Shown piece by piece: positions 21,574 through 33,429 of a DNA stretch of 64,000 nucleotides; the stretch's first letter is position 1, and each line of letters begins with the position of its first letter. The DNA comes from Primula veris (lineage: Eukaryota; Streptophyta; Magnoliopsida; Ericales; Primulaceae), in the NCBI GenBank assembly GCA_963682055.1, contig OY821743.1:31482702-31546701 (forward strand). Direction: 5' to 3'. Made by a program: the position numbers and the translations under genes. Under the pieces are notes generated by a model that did no database searches, had not been told where the DNA came from, and was given only the letters and a program-made list of their open reading frames with translations.

Positions 21574-22088
21574 ATGCATTCTAATTTCGGGACGAAATTT
21601 CTTTATCGGGGAAGGGTTGTAACGCCTAGAATTTGGAGTTTATTTTTGTGGTAACGCCTAGAGTTTACGGATCTGTTGCGTGTCTTTTATCATGTTTGAT
21701 ATTGCATATAGGTGTTTACCTTATTTGAGTTTTGCAGATGTTATGGAGTTGTTGAGATAGGAGCATGTGAGTTGTTGAGGTAGAAGCATATCAACTTAGT
21801 TTACTTTATTTTCTTTTATGTTGCAGCCGCTTGTTTTACATTGTTGTCTTTTATTCTGTTAGATATTATATACAGGCGGTTATTCTTACATGTGCATTAC
21901 CTGGAGTTTATCTTATTTGAGTTATGGAGTTGTTACGGGTTGTGAACCCTGCGTATTTTATTTCTTTAATTATGTCACGAATGGTACGTTTAAAATTCTT
22001 ATGGCCTTGTTTATAGAAGTTTATAATTTCTGGGTATAGTTGTTTAGGGAGGAAATTTCGGGACGAAATTCTTTTAAGGAGGGTTAGT
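21574..22088 (+). other. 3' untranslated region with a vestigial second LTR start
   Basis: The region ends in a purine-rich stretch (AAGGAGGGTTAG, near 22077-22087) before the LTR. A similar junction occurs earlier: CGGGACGAAATTTCTTTATC at about 21590 followed by GGGGAAGGGTTGTAACGCC, resembling a polypurine tract plus LTR start of a related family. CGGGACGAAATT recurs just before the true LTR at about 22061. Confidence 0.7.
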
Positions 22089-23956
22089 TGTAACATCCCG
22101 TATTTTTATAAATGGTTTTAATTATGTTTTAATTCATCCAAAAACGTTTTATTCAAATTTTACCAAAAACCGGTCACTCGACTAATTTTTAGCCAAAAAC
22201 CGAAACTCTTCCGAAAAAACTTTATTTTAAAAACCTGTTACTAATTTTACTAATAAAAAGGACCCAATAGATTTGTTTCTAAACATTTGTTATTTTTGAG
22301 TAGTAAAACAATATTTTTGGATTAAGAGTTAGATTTTATAACTTTGGGGACCAAATAGTTCGCTTCCACAAACTATCTAAAAACAGTTGTTTCTAAACCA
22401 AAAATCAGCCCACTTCTTTCAAAAACAAACCTAAAACCAGCCAAACACAAGAGAGAAAAAGAGAGAAAAGAAGAAGAAGAAGAAGAAGAAGAAGAAGAAG
22501 AGGAAACCACCATTAGCGGGTTCTCACCGAAAGCATCTCCTCTACGCTCTAAGGTAATGGGGGTTATCCATTGCGACTAGACGAGGGTGTATGTTAGGAT
22601 TAGGTTTTTCGTTTAGTATAAATTGGGGGTTTTTGCCTTTTATATTAATTATGTTCTTAATTTGTTAATTGGGGTTTAGTTGTTATATTTTTAATTCACT
22701 TATTTGATTTTGGATTAGTTGTGGATTTAGTCTTTTGATTTCGGATTAATGATAATATTTTTGGGTTGCGTGTTATATGCGTTGATTATGTATTATTATG
22801 GTTGTTGATAGAATTGGGTAAATTATTGTTGAATAAAGATGAGTTTTATGTTGCGCATACAAGGTGTTTGTTAAAAAGCCTGAATGAGTTTTTATGTTGA
22901 TTAGACTTGTTTGGCTAGTTGTGAATCTAGCACCTATGCTTTTGGATTATGTTGTATTACGTTAAGTGACGTATGAGATGGTGTTATTTGAATAGTATAA
23001 TATTATTGGCCGAGGCCTTAATATTTATACGTATGAGATTGTGTTATATGAATAGTATAATATTATTGGCCGAGGCCTTAATATTGATACATTAGCAATG
23101 GTCTCTGTCTCTTCCTAATTCCGGGAACAGAAGATGGCCGTGGGGATAGGGAATGACTCGTCTTACGGACTGGGGCGAGTGGCATGAGAGGTCCTAGTGT
23201 GCACTCTATTTATTTTTCTGTTAGCAATGGTCTCTGTCTTTTCCTAATTCCGGGGACAGAAGACGGCCGTGGGGATAGGGAATGACTCGTCTTACGGACT
23301 GGGACGAGTGGCATGAGAGGTCCAAGTGCGCACTTTAAATCTACTTTTATGTTAGCAATGGTCTCTGTCTCTTCCTAATTCCGGGGACAGAAGACGGCCG
23401 AGGGGATAGGGAATGACCTACCTTACGAACTGTGGTAGGTGGCATGAGAGGTCCATGTTTGCTTTAGATTTGCGTAGACGTTATTTAATTTATCCCGTTG
23501 TAGAATGTTATTATATTTCCTTTTATACGTCGATTATCGTAGTTGTAGAATTTGTGAGCTCTTGTATTTATGGGATAGAGTGACGGTATTTGTGGTGCCG
23601 TCCCGTCTAGTTATGTGCGTGGGACTCACCGTTACAATTTTGTTGTTCAGGTACATTATAGGCTGAGGCTTTTGGTTAGGAGCTTTAGCAAGGCATCACA
23701 TGGGCTCGGAGATTCCGCTTTCTTTTCATTTATATTATCTTTTGAGGTTGTACCCTACAGAAAATTTCATTCGTTTATTTTATCTCATCTTGTAGCTGCG
23801 TTTGGCAAACACTTTTATTAAATTGATTTATTGTTCCTTTAGCTCGCAAGTCTTTTTCTTTTAAAATTTTTAATTTTGTATCAATAGGTTTCATTTTCCT
23901 TTTATTTAAAAAGGTCATGCCTCGATATCCCTGTTTATGGAATTTGGGGTGTGACA
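22089..23956 (+). repeat. 3' LTR
   Basis: 1868 bp, 136 bp longer than the 5' LTR: the GAA tract is longer (22465-22502) and there are three rather than two units of the hairpin module. Ends GTGACA at 23951-23956. Confidence 0.95.
23098..23455 (+). repeat. Tandem hairpin module, three units, in the 3' LTR
   Basis: Units start at 23098, 23227 and 23358. Unit 2: stem B TCTGTC 23233-23238 with GACAGA 23255-23260; stem A ACTCGTC 23285-23291 with GACGAGT 23303-23309. Unit 3: stem A ACCTACC 23416-23422 with GGTAGGT 23434-23440. Unit 1 stem A has one T-G wobble. Confidence 0.92.
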
Positions 23957-24179
23957 AGTGAAAATTGTGTTTTATGTAAAAAAAAAAACCCATTTGTAGT
24001 AAAAAAAAAAGCCCATTTTTTTATATATATAAAAGAAAGAGTTTCTTCAAAAAGCCTTTTTCCGGTAAACACATTGAATTTTCTTCCTCGACACGAACTC
24101 CTAAGTACCCTTTATTTTTCTTACAACGAAGACATGTTTAGTTGTCTATGTTACAACTTACATGGACAATTAATTATTG

Positions 24180-24372
24180 TGTGGAAAAGAGAATTCGTGA
24201 GGTGGAGATGAAGGTTGGGGTAGCGGTTATGGGTATGCGAAGAGAAGCATGAGATTGGTTTGTGGAGCATAGGAAATAGCGAGGCATGGCGTTTGACTCG
24301 TGGAGAAAGTTGTGGGAATCGATTTTGGCGAGGTTTGAGAAAGGGGAAATTATTCCAAAGTCTTTACTGATA
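24180..24372 (+). pseudogene. Relic gag-domain fragment of another LTR retrotransposon
   Basis: One frame reads EMKVGVAVMGMRREA, then after a stop DWFVEHRK, and after another stop GMAFDSWRKLWESILARF. This spacing and the W...F.SW....LARF pattern fit the retrotransposon gag core, in a family different from the Tekay elements nearby. About 60 codons with two stops; no LTR found. Confidence 0.55.
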
Positions 24373-24790
24373 CCTAAAATAAAAAATAAAAATTGCAACG
24401 AACACTCACCTGGAGACTGACGGGACGTTGGTACGTAGTCATCTAGCTAGACTCGGTGGGGGCCAGGCCGACTACAACTAAGCGGGCGACAACTAGGCCA
24501 GAAGCAAATGAGCTGCTTGTCACAGCTGACCCGACCTGCAAGAAAGGCAACTGAGTCCGTCATCATGAAATCACGGACAAGATGGAAAAACTATGGGAAG
24601 GGCAAATGACGAGGCCGAGCGTGGAAAAAAGTGCAAAAGGTTGAGATAAGTCGGGTGAATTGTCCTCGTCAGCTAGTTACAGACATGACCGTAGACTATT
24701 CAGTTTAATGGTCGCGGTTGTTGCCACTTGGTACAGTTTTTAGTTGATACTTGTTCTACACACGTAAATTTATTGGACTTGATATTACTT
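24373..24790. other. GC-richer unassigned stretch
   Basis: Less AT-rich than its surroundings, no readable frame. It may be the remainder of the element whose gag relic lies just before it. Confidence 0.3.
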
Positions 24791-24793
24791 TTA

Positions 24794-25875
24794 TGGTGTG
24801 TTTGCAAACCGGAAAATCTCACGAAAAAAAAAAAAAAAAGTAAAACCAAGGAAAATTAAATTGAAATCATTTTCCGCCCATATATTTGGAATGCTGTAAA
24901 TCAAGAGAAAAGAAAATAAAAAAATGGAAAAGAGAGGCGGCTAGTAATTAACACTTTTTCCATTTGTTTTTATTTTGCTCTCACTTTTGTAGGGAAAATG
25001 TTTTCTCTCATTCTACACACAAAATTTTCACTCACTTTTTTTTTGGTTTTATTTTTCATTGGTTTTTTTATACAAACAAACACAAAAAAATGTTTTATCG
25101 GGATTTTTTTTTCATTTTTCCATAAGTTTTTCGAGTTCCAAACACACACTTAGGGTGTGTTTAGAACCCACAAAACTTATGGAAAAATGAAAATGATTTT
25201 ACGAGAAAATATTTTCTTGTGTTTGGTTGTATAAGAAAACAAATTAAAAGAAAACAAAAAAAAAGTGAGGAAAAACTCTGTGTATAATGATAAAAATCAT
25301 TTTAGTTAAAAAAGTGGAAGAAAAATGAAAACAAATGGGAAAAATATTACAAACTCCATCTCTCTCCCATTTTTTCATTTTCTGTTCTCTTATTTTTCAA
25401 CATTACAAACACATGGGCGAAAAATGATTTCAAGTTAATTTTACTTTCTTTTCCTTTTCTTTTCTTTTCCGTGAGATTTTTCGAAAAACTCATGGAAAAA
25501 TAAAAATTATTTACCAAGAGAACACTTTCTAGTGTTTGATTGTATAGGAAAATCAATAGAAAATAAAACAAATGAAATTGAGGAAAAAATTTGTGTGTAT
25601 AATAAGAAAAAACATTTTATTTTTAAAAGTGGAAGTAAAATGAAAACAAATGAAAAAAATGTACTAGCTCTCTCTCTCTCCTTTTTTTCTTTTCCTTTCT
25701 CTAAATTTTCAACCTTTCAAACACATTATGTGTTTATAAGCCCAAAAATGTCACACACAAAAAAAAAAAAGAAAAAAAAGTAAAACCAAGTAAAATGATT
25801 TTAAATTCATTTTACTTGGTCTTACTTTTTTTTTTTTTTTTTTTGTGTGACATTTTTCGGCTTATAAACACACCA
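24794..25875. mobile_element. Composite Tourist/Harbinger-like foldback, 1.1 kb
   Basis: Outer ends TGGTGTGTTTGCAAACCGG and, on the other strand, TGGTGTGTTTATAAGCCG, flanked by TTA on both sides (24791-24793, 25876-25878), the target size of PIF/Harbinger MITEs. A second pair of ends meets at 25149-25153 (CAAACACACAC, TTA, GGGTGTGTTTAGAACCC). The last 150 bp (25727-25875) form a hairpin with arms of about 70 bp. So several related MITEs are nested or joined head to tail. Confidence 0.7.
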
Positions 25876-25878
25876 TTA

Positions 25879-26530
25879 ATGTAGGATTGTATGGTATATA
25901 TATGCTACGTATACATCATATGCAATATAAATACGTACAAATTTAAAAAATAGACCACCTTTGAAAATAATCCCCCTTTTTTAAGTATTGAGTCATTTTT
26001 TGAAAATTAGTCAATTTTCCTTAAAAAATAAGCCCCTTTTTAGAAAATAGCCAATTTTAGAAAGTACGCCACTTTATAAAAAAATAATTTGTTATTTTTT
26101 TTCAAAAGACATTCACTTTATGAAAATAGTTTACCAAGAAAATATGTTTGATAGTTTTTAAATAAATTGTAATTTCAAAGCTTATAAGTTCAAAAAAGCA
26201 AAGAATTCCTACATTAAAATCTTAGCTTATAAGGTTCAGAAAAGATATATAATAAGCTAGGATTTTAAGCATGTGACCTAAAATATGGTTAAATTAAGCT
26301 AGATTATCAAATAAGCTCAGCTTGTTGACTGCAGCTGGATAAAGCCTAAATTTGACAATGATAACACGAAAGTTATGGTTGTATCAGAATTAAGAAGAGC
26401 AACGTGACCATCTTAAACTCTTCTTCTAGGAATTATTTGATGCCATCTATTTTTGAGAAATTCTTTCTTTTTCAGTCTTTTTTGTTGGCATTTATTCGAT
26501 TTTGATAGGCTAGTTATTCGAACTACTTTT
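25879..26530. other. No gene recognised
   Basis: AT-rich DNA with short degenerate repeats around 25930-26110; nothing else that I can support. Confidence 0.5.
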
Positions 26531-26700
26531 TTTGTTGTTGAGGAAATCAAATTTCATTAAGTTAAATTATCATACAAAATGGACCATAAACAGTCGGGCA
26601 TAACTTGCAATCTAAACTCGTTCGAACTAGATCTAACATAGAACGCTAAATGGTTTGCTGGGTTGTTGAGCGATATTGGAACATATAAAGCTATTCGAAC
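26525..26700 (-). repeat. LINE 3' tail, probable
   Basis: The plus strand begins with a T-rich stretch followed by GAGGAAATCAAATTTCATTAA, the inverse of the LINE 3' end form seen elsewhere in the window (poly-A next to a ...TTTCCTCA-type motif). Confidence 0.35.
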
Positions 26701-26857
26701 TACTTGTTTAATAATAAATAAATCTCTTTCTTTATTGATGTTTTTGTTTTATATTTCTACTTTTCCGATTATTGATAAATAAAAAAAATGAGTTTTCTTC
26801 CCAACTTAGATTTTTCTGAAAAAGTAAGTTCAATATTATTATGATATAAAATGGTGT

Positions 26858-26955
26858 TACCGAGGTACCTACCCAAGTAGCGATGCTTTCGTAGCTTAGT
26901 TGTTGACTATGATGTATGGAAACTCTTTAAGGCGCTCGTTACCTCGTTTGCAATT
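26858..26955. repeat. Dispersed box, copy 1
   Basis: GAGGTACCTACCCAAGTAGC, then GATGCTTTCGTAGCTTAGTT and GGAAACTCTTTAAGGCGC. Recognisable diverged copies lie at about 40830-40920 and 58390-58470; the first and second precede F-box-like exon copies. Confidence 0.6.
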
Positions 26956-27529
26956 GTTGTTGGTTTCCGTGTACGAAATAACAATTAAACAATAATGAAG
27001 GACTAAACAAGAATTAAACAAAACCAGTGTAATCTTTATTAATTTCCAATTGAAATAGAATAAACTGATTACAACATGTAGGTATTGAAAAGTAAGTAAA
27101 GCAAACGTTATCAGATTATTATTAATTAATAATCTAATGTACTGATTTGCAATTAATAGAAACTGCCGGACTGGAAAATATAAACTTAACAGCCGGACTG
27201 TTCTGATTCGAATTGAAATAACATGACTGAATTGAAACTATTCTAATTACTGAAATAAATTACAAAATAGTAATTACAGCAAAAAACAGAACTTTAAACT
27301 AATTACAGAAAGGTACAAACAGAATAGAAAAGCTACAGCTAAGTACAGGAAATTAAAATACTGAATTGAAAGGACAGAATGTAAAAAACAGAATTTAAGT
27401 GTGAAAAATAAATGGACAGAATAGAAATAAACAATTAGCCGAGTCTACTGTTAACAGTATGCCCTTAACCGATATTCGCCCAACCACCTTGATATTTCTG
27501 GTTGCGTTGGCGCTTCGATCCCTAGGTAC

Positions 27530-28330
27530 AACGTCTCTCGGATGACTCGCCGAAAACTAGTGACGAGTCAAAGTCGAGCTTTTGGTGGGTGGTTCTCTCT
27601 GGTTTCTAAAATGCTATGTAGAAAAAATATATGCTCCTGGTTTAGAGAGAAGAGAGATGTTTTTTATGTGAGGGGATGGCTGCCTCATATAGAGGAATTC
27701 TGAAACCGCAGAATTTAATGTGATCATTTAGTTCTGGGAGTTACATCCTCAGAATCCGCCTCCATTACTGCTGGAGTTTCAAACTATCTGGAACTCTAGG
27801 AACTGCTCTTGCAAATATGCAAAAGTCCATTTTTCAGTATAGTACAAGACTCGAGACCCGAGACCCGAATCCCAAATCCCAAATCCCGCGGCCCGAGACC
27901 CAAATCCCAAATCCCAAATCCCAAATCCCGCATCCCACGGACCGAGACCCGAGGCCCGAGCGAGCGCGCGCGTGAGTGGTACACACTAACCCACTCATGG
28001 GTATGTGGACTTTATTAGTTTACCAACTACATGGGATGAACTTGTATATATAGAGTAAAAATCAACCTTGATTTTCCAATGTGGGATAACACTCATGGGT
28101 TAATTCCACTCTCTTTTCTATTTTCCAGATTTCGGTTTTTTCCTCTTTCGAGTACCAACCTTCGAGTCCAATTATCATTCACACCCTTCCTCCGAATAGG
28201 TCATGCGATATACCGTTGCGAAGCTCGTCGTATGAGCTACTCAAACACTTTGAGTATGGCCTCAGAAAAACTTAGTAGTCACATCAAAAATTGACTCAAA
28301 GATGGTCCCTGACCACTTAGAACTACCATG
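27530..28330 (-). repeat. Copia-LTR-like stretch with a short tandem array
   Basis: On the minus strand: a CCCACATTGGAAAATCAAGG motif, a TATA-like CTATATATACAAG, a GCGCGCGCTCGCTCGG segment, then a heptanucleotide array (GGGATTT repeated, 27858-27935). This order is seen in many plant copia LTRs. No boundaries or target duplication could be fixed. Confidence 0.3.
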
Positions 28331-28389
28331 TTTAAAAAACATGTTTTCCTACAATTTTTCCAACAACTGTAGCCATGCATGTTTATCAA

Positions 28390-28450
28390 AATACTAGTAA
28401 TCGTGCCCCACGCATGGCGTATTCGGCGTGTAATGCAATACAAATATAGA
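28390..28450. repeat. TACTAGTAATCGTGCCC motif, transposon-end-like
   Basis: A motif of this form recurs at the ends of some plant DNA transposons; a weaker relative is at 51492. Only one end is visible. Confidence 0.2.
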
Positions 28451-28739
28451 AAATCGTTATAGTTATGATATAAATATGTGAATAATACAAAAAAAAAAAT
28501 TTAAGATTTAAAAGAATGTTTTGTTATTAAAGAGGGATAAATAGTTTTATTAGTTTTTACTTTTTATGTGAGTATGGTATTATTGTAATTAATATAAATG
28601 TGTAGGAGTATTTTTGAAAAAAAATGGTTAAATTAGACAGTCTCATTTGACTTAATTGACTTATTATAATAGAATTATATAGTACAACCTTATTCACGTA
28701 AAAATGTATAGTTATAAACTCTTTGCTAGTTGTGAATTT

Positions 28740-29190
28740 GTCTAATATTTATTTCATCAATTTAGAAAAGATGTTCTGCCTGTATTATACGGAATGCTTA
28801 TAACCGAAGTTGATAGAAATGACAATAATGTTATCTTTCTTTTTGTGTTATTTTTATTTCCGAATGTAGCCTTCTTTTTTATATGACATTTTTTGTAAAG
28901 AGAGGTTACACGTGTATACTTTCTAGCAATTGTAGTTTGTTTTTTAAATCCATTATTGGCATAAATATGCGGATATTATGGCCTAATCTAATTCAATTGA
29001 TTTTGTGCAATGAATTTAGATATAATATAGTCGCTCCAGATTGTGTTAAGCTGACAAAAAAGAATAAACAACATACATCGATTCCTGGATATAGTTGTTC
29101 CTAGCCCAAGGCAAAAAGCCCATTAGGTTGCATTATATAACTCGTATACAATACCCTAGTTGTCAAGGCGGCGAAGACAAATACAGAGCT
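28740..29190 (+). other. Promoter/leader of F-box-like copy A
   Basis: Homologous to 41030-41460 and, from the region after 52540, to copy C. All three share AAGGCAAAAAGCCCATTA and a TATA-like TTATATAACTCGTA-type stretch before the ATG. Confidence 0.7.
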
Positions 29191-29197
29191 CTTGAAA

Positions 29198-29322
29198 ATG
29201 GAAAGCAACATTTGCCAATGGCAGTGATGAAAAATGTAAAGACGAAGACGATAATGACAAAGAATGACGTTTACAAGTATGGAATCAATTATACAACGAA
29301 TAAGTGATCTAACAAATAAAAG
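29198..29322 (+). pseudogene. F-box-like first exon, copy A (frameshifted)
   Basis: Third and most damaged copy of the exon found intact at 41463 and 52872. It starts ATGGAAAGCAACAT but a base insertion gives TGA after nine codons. The rest of the exon and the donor (AAAAG followed by GTAATTG) are recognisable. The homology continues about 450 bp into the intron, matching copy B. It is a pseudogene. Confidence 0.7.
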
Positions 29323-29329
29323 GTAATTG

Positions 29330-30540
29330 ATTTAATTTTGCTTATAAACATTTTTCAATTGTTGCATGAAATTTATCTATTTACGTTAATTACTTATAAA
29401 CCTTAGTAACCGATCAAATTGATATTTACAGATATTTATTTTGTTAGTTTATGTATTTATTTATGAGTCTATGTATGTACGCTTGTTATCTGGGTTGCTT
29501 GTTCTTGCATTTCTAAACTATTCTATATGGCATATCAAGGTTGTTCAAATGGCTGCAATTTGTGATTTTTAATTTAAAAAGAAAATGCCGTTTTTGTGTG
29601 TATTTCTTGAACTTACCCCTTTATAATTGGTAAAACACAGATGAGAATATTGCATCAAAGCAAGTCTTTTTTTTCTTTTTAAAATAAGAGTACACAATCT
29701 TTTTGAGGGAGCTGAGATTTGATCATGAGTAACTTCTAAAACTAAAATGACGTTTTTTTTTTATAATTAATAACATCACTTTGAAGGCGACCCACTTTAT
29801 AGGCTCTAGGGATCGGACCCCATCATGCACATAACACTAAACATTTTATCAACATATTATATATTATTTATATATGCATAAAATAGAGTTCAAGCGTACT
29901 TGTTGGCCCGGTCAACTATGTGAAAACTAAAAAGAAACTAAGAAATCAACTCAGGCTATGGTTTTCAATGGTTCAATCAAGTCCATGATAATCTTATAAA
30001 ACTAAACTCCCATTTACTAATTATTACTACAAGTGTAACTTTTCTTTTCTTGAAGCCTATATTTAAAACTTTTGATAATGCACTTAGGAATATGGCCATT
30101 AAACCAAATAATTTTGTACAAGTCAATTTTGTTCTTTTTTAATCTAAGTGATTCTTCATAGATTTAATATTAAAGTTATCCTTATTGACGCCCCAATTCC
30201 CATTTGTAATAATATTAGGATGGACAACTTATATAGTATCATCTCAAAATGGTAATGACTTACCTACAGATATATCGTAACAAATTATATTCTCATAACC
30301 TACCTTTATATATAAGTTCACATCGCTCATATGTCACACTTTTTATTTGTTCACCTTATTTACAAAAATTCTTTTACTCAACTTAAAACACAAAACACTC
30401 ATTTTCTCTATCTAGAAACTCAAAAAGTTAGTATTAAATATTCAAAATTCACAAATAATCCATAAATTCGTAATAAATCGAAAACAATTATCAAAATTGA
30501 AAAAAATATAAAAATTGATTTTCTTATAATTTTTTTAAAC
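29330..30540. other. Intron-like homology then unassigned DNA
   Basis: The first 450-500 bp match the sequence after copy B. Nothing else supported; no second F-box exon was found. Confidence 0.45.
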
Positions 30541-31330
30541 AAAAATATTATAAGTTTTTTTTTTTGTCAAAAAGTGATTTTTTCCATCAAAGATTTTGAC
30601 TTTTATGTAAATAAGCGGTTTTTAATGCCAAAAACCGACTTTTTTTTGGCTAAGAAGTGTTTTTTTGTCAAAAAGCGTTTTTTTTTGTCAAAATGGGTTT
30701 TTCACAACAAAAAGTGCTTTTTTTCTTACCAAATGTGACTTTTTCATTGGATATTAGCTTTTTCACCAAATAAATGTATTTTTTTCACTAACAATGAGAT
30801 ATTTTCACCAAAAAGTGCAAGCATTTTAGTCACAAGTGCATAAAGTTCACAATAAATGCATATGGTTGAGTCGAAATAATAACATATAGTTTGGTATAAA
30901 ATGCATACTATTGAGTAAAAAGTGTGTATAGTTCAATAAAAAATGCATAAACTTTAATATAAAGTGCATATAGTTTGGTATGAATTGCATATAGTTGAGT
31001 CAAATGCGCATATAGTTCAATTAAAAATTCATACATTTTGGTATAAAGTACATAAAATTAAATAAAAAACTTCATATAGTACAATAAAAAATGCATACAT
31101 TTTGGTATAAATTGTATATAGTTCACCAGAAAGTACTTATAGTACAGTTAAAAGTGCATATAGTTCAATATAAAGTGCGGCAAAAATGCATATAGTTTAG
31201 TCAAAAATGCATATATTTCACAAGCAAAGTGCATATAATTGAGTCAAACTGAATTTAGTTTGATATAAAATGCATATAGTTCAGTTTAAAGTGCTTAAAC
31301 TTTAGTCGGAAGTGTGTATAGCTAACTTTA
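30540..31330. repeat. Degenerate tandem repeats
   Basis: First GTCAAAAAGCG-type units with T runs (30560-30730), then about twenty diverged units of AAAATGCATATAGTTCA/AGTCAAA form (30830-31320), roughly 25-35 bp each. Confidence 0.7.
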
Positions 31331-32611
31331 AGTTATTGGATGACATATGAGCGAGGGCTAATATTCGTTCTATGGCGGTTTAAGCTAGCATGTACACAAT
31401 TCACATTAAAACACCATGTTTCTAGTGACTAGGATAATGTTGTAAAAACTAAATTAACCTAACTGAGATTTCATTAAACTTAAAAATCACAAAGTTGATA
31501 CTTATCTATTTCAAATTTACAAAAAAAGTCCCTGGAGTGCTTTTGCACAGCTAGGGGTTGATGTTAACAGATTTCCGCCGCCACCTCCGTCCTTCGCCAC
31601 CAGAAGTCATAATGAAGCCACTTATCATAACAAAGGAAAGCACTTTTACCATTCCCTGAAATAATGTGATTTATAAGATCCCTAGCTTTTAAATCTTTTT
31701 CCAAGCATATTTAGAATGAGTAGGCCAGGTTTTGATGGTCCAAATGTTCCTACTTTTTAACTGATTATAAGAGATCCACTTCGTCCTCATAGTAGTGGTG
31801 GTCAAAGGCATGCTACCTTCCTGAATAGCGAGAATTGCTCGAGGTGCTAACTATGTTTTATGTTTATGTTAATGCGATTCCAATAAAAAATAAATATTGC
31901 AAAAGATAAATAAATATTGAAAAATAGACCTCCTGAAGTTGTGCTTATTAGTTTAGAGTGTAGTTGTCATGATATTCCATATAAGACCTCGCATCGACCA
32001 TCAACGGACAACAACCCAAGTAAATAAGATATGAAGAACACAGAAGCGAAGAAGTTAATAACTTCGAAACATTTCATTGTTTACGTTTTCGATTTCTCAT
32101 AGTTTTCGCTTACATTTGTTATATGGATCGGATGACTTGTTACAGTTTTACATCTTTATATTAGCAATATTTTATTTATTTTATTTATTAATACACAAAT
32201 AAGTGTCTAATATAATATTTCGTAGATAGTCTAATGTGTAGAGTACGACTTTACGGAAGATTAGACTAACGGTTCTTATATAATATAAGTATATTGTTTA
32301 CAAATTTAGATGGTAATGGACAGACCATCGATATAGTTATAGTATATAATTTTAGTAGGTCTGTATTTACTACGGTGAATGAGCTATCTCAACTTTATAT
32401 GTTTGTTCACTTTGAGTGTATTTTAACAGCACCGCGACAAGGAAAATATTTTTGTACTAACTAGATAAAATAATTAACGCCTTGTGGTCATACAATTTGT
32501 TTAAACTCTTAATATTGACTTTATTAGTTAGATATGTATAAGAAATGATTATCGTTTTGATTGATAGAAGAGTGCAATTATTGTACGAGCTATAAACTCA
32601 GTGAGTTGTAT
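31331..32611. other. No gene recognised
   Basis: AT-rich sequence without supported features. Confidence 0.5.
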
Positions 32612-33370
32612 GTTGGCGTTTCAACAAAATTAAATCGAAAGTCTAACTATAGCACGAGATGGTAACTGATTTTAAATGAATTTTTTTAAATTGGATTTAT
32701 ATACCCCGCCATCCAAAGAAGTGAAAAAACGATATACATCCATGCAGTAAATAATTAAATGCATTCTTAGTTCAAAGGCAATAATTTCACTTAATGAAAC
32801 AATACTCACAGTTTATATAATCAACTAAGTGAAATTATTGTATTTGAACATAGAATGCATTTAATTCTTTAGTGCATGGATGAATATCGTTTTTCATTTA
32901 TTTGGATGGACGAATATATATTTTCACATCTTACATATTAGTTAAATAACATTTTACATTTCATTCGATTGAATATTGTAGCTTGATAGGCGAACATCAT
33001 ATTCAAATAAATGAAGTCGAAAGCTGTTTTTGTGTGAAACTTACTATTTATACGTATTAAGTAGTATTCCCCAATTAGCAATCATATTTTTTACTACACA
33101 AGTTTCCTAAATATTTTAAAGATCCTGGGACTTCACAATCAAAAATATGTTTTTTTTAACAAAAGAAAAGGATCTACCATAATGAATCATACTATTTCAT
33201 GCATTTTTAGTAAGCTGTGGTATTATACATAATTTCTGCTTATCTGTTATGAACAAAGTTTATCCTAATTAAAACCGGTTTTAACTGATTTAAAGTTGTT
33301 CATTAAAGATCAGTTACCATCTCATGCTAGAATTTGACTTTCGTTTTATTTTTGTTGAAAGAATTTAACA
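32612..33370. repeat. Inverted repeat enclosing a foldback MITE
   Basis: Outer arms 32615-32690 and 33275-33365 are inverted copies (CATGAGATGGTAACTGAT-type motif on both, diverged). They enclose the foldback at 32698-32922. Confidence 0.65.
32698..32922. mobile_element. Foldback MITE
   Basis: Ends TATATACCCCGCCATCC and, inverted, TATATATTCGTCCATCC. Arms of about 95 bp share CGATATACATCCATGCA/CGATATTCATCCATGCA and TTCAAA...CAATAATTTCACTTA. Superfamily not determined. Confidence 0.7.
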
Positions 33371-33429
33371 TCATTTGAGGTTGTTATGTATTTTGTACCT
33401 TAAATTGTTGTTTTATTCGATTAGTACCA

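Larger units (their letters stand above)
13751..23956 (+). mobile_element. Complete Tekay-like Ty3/gypsy chromovirus, 10.2 kb
   Basis: Two direct LTRs (13751-15482, 22089-23956) with TGTAAC...GTGACA termini, a PBS, gag, pol (protease, RT, RNase H, integrase, C-terminal chromodomain-like region), a polypurine stretch, and the perfect 5-bp duplication AGTGA at 13746-13750 and 23957-23961. The two LTRs look nearly identical in their first 400 bp (two differences seen), so insertion was recent, yet the coding region has at least five in-frame stops and a small deletion. The order protease-RT-RNase H-integrase-chromodomain and the end of pol (VKVVWKHHGTEEATWE) fit the Tekay/Del branch of chromoviruses. 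Confidence 0.96.
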
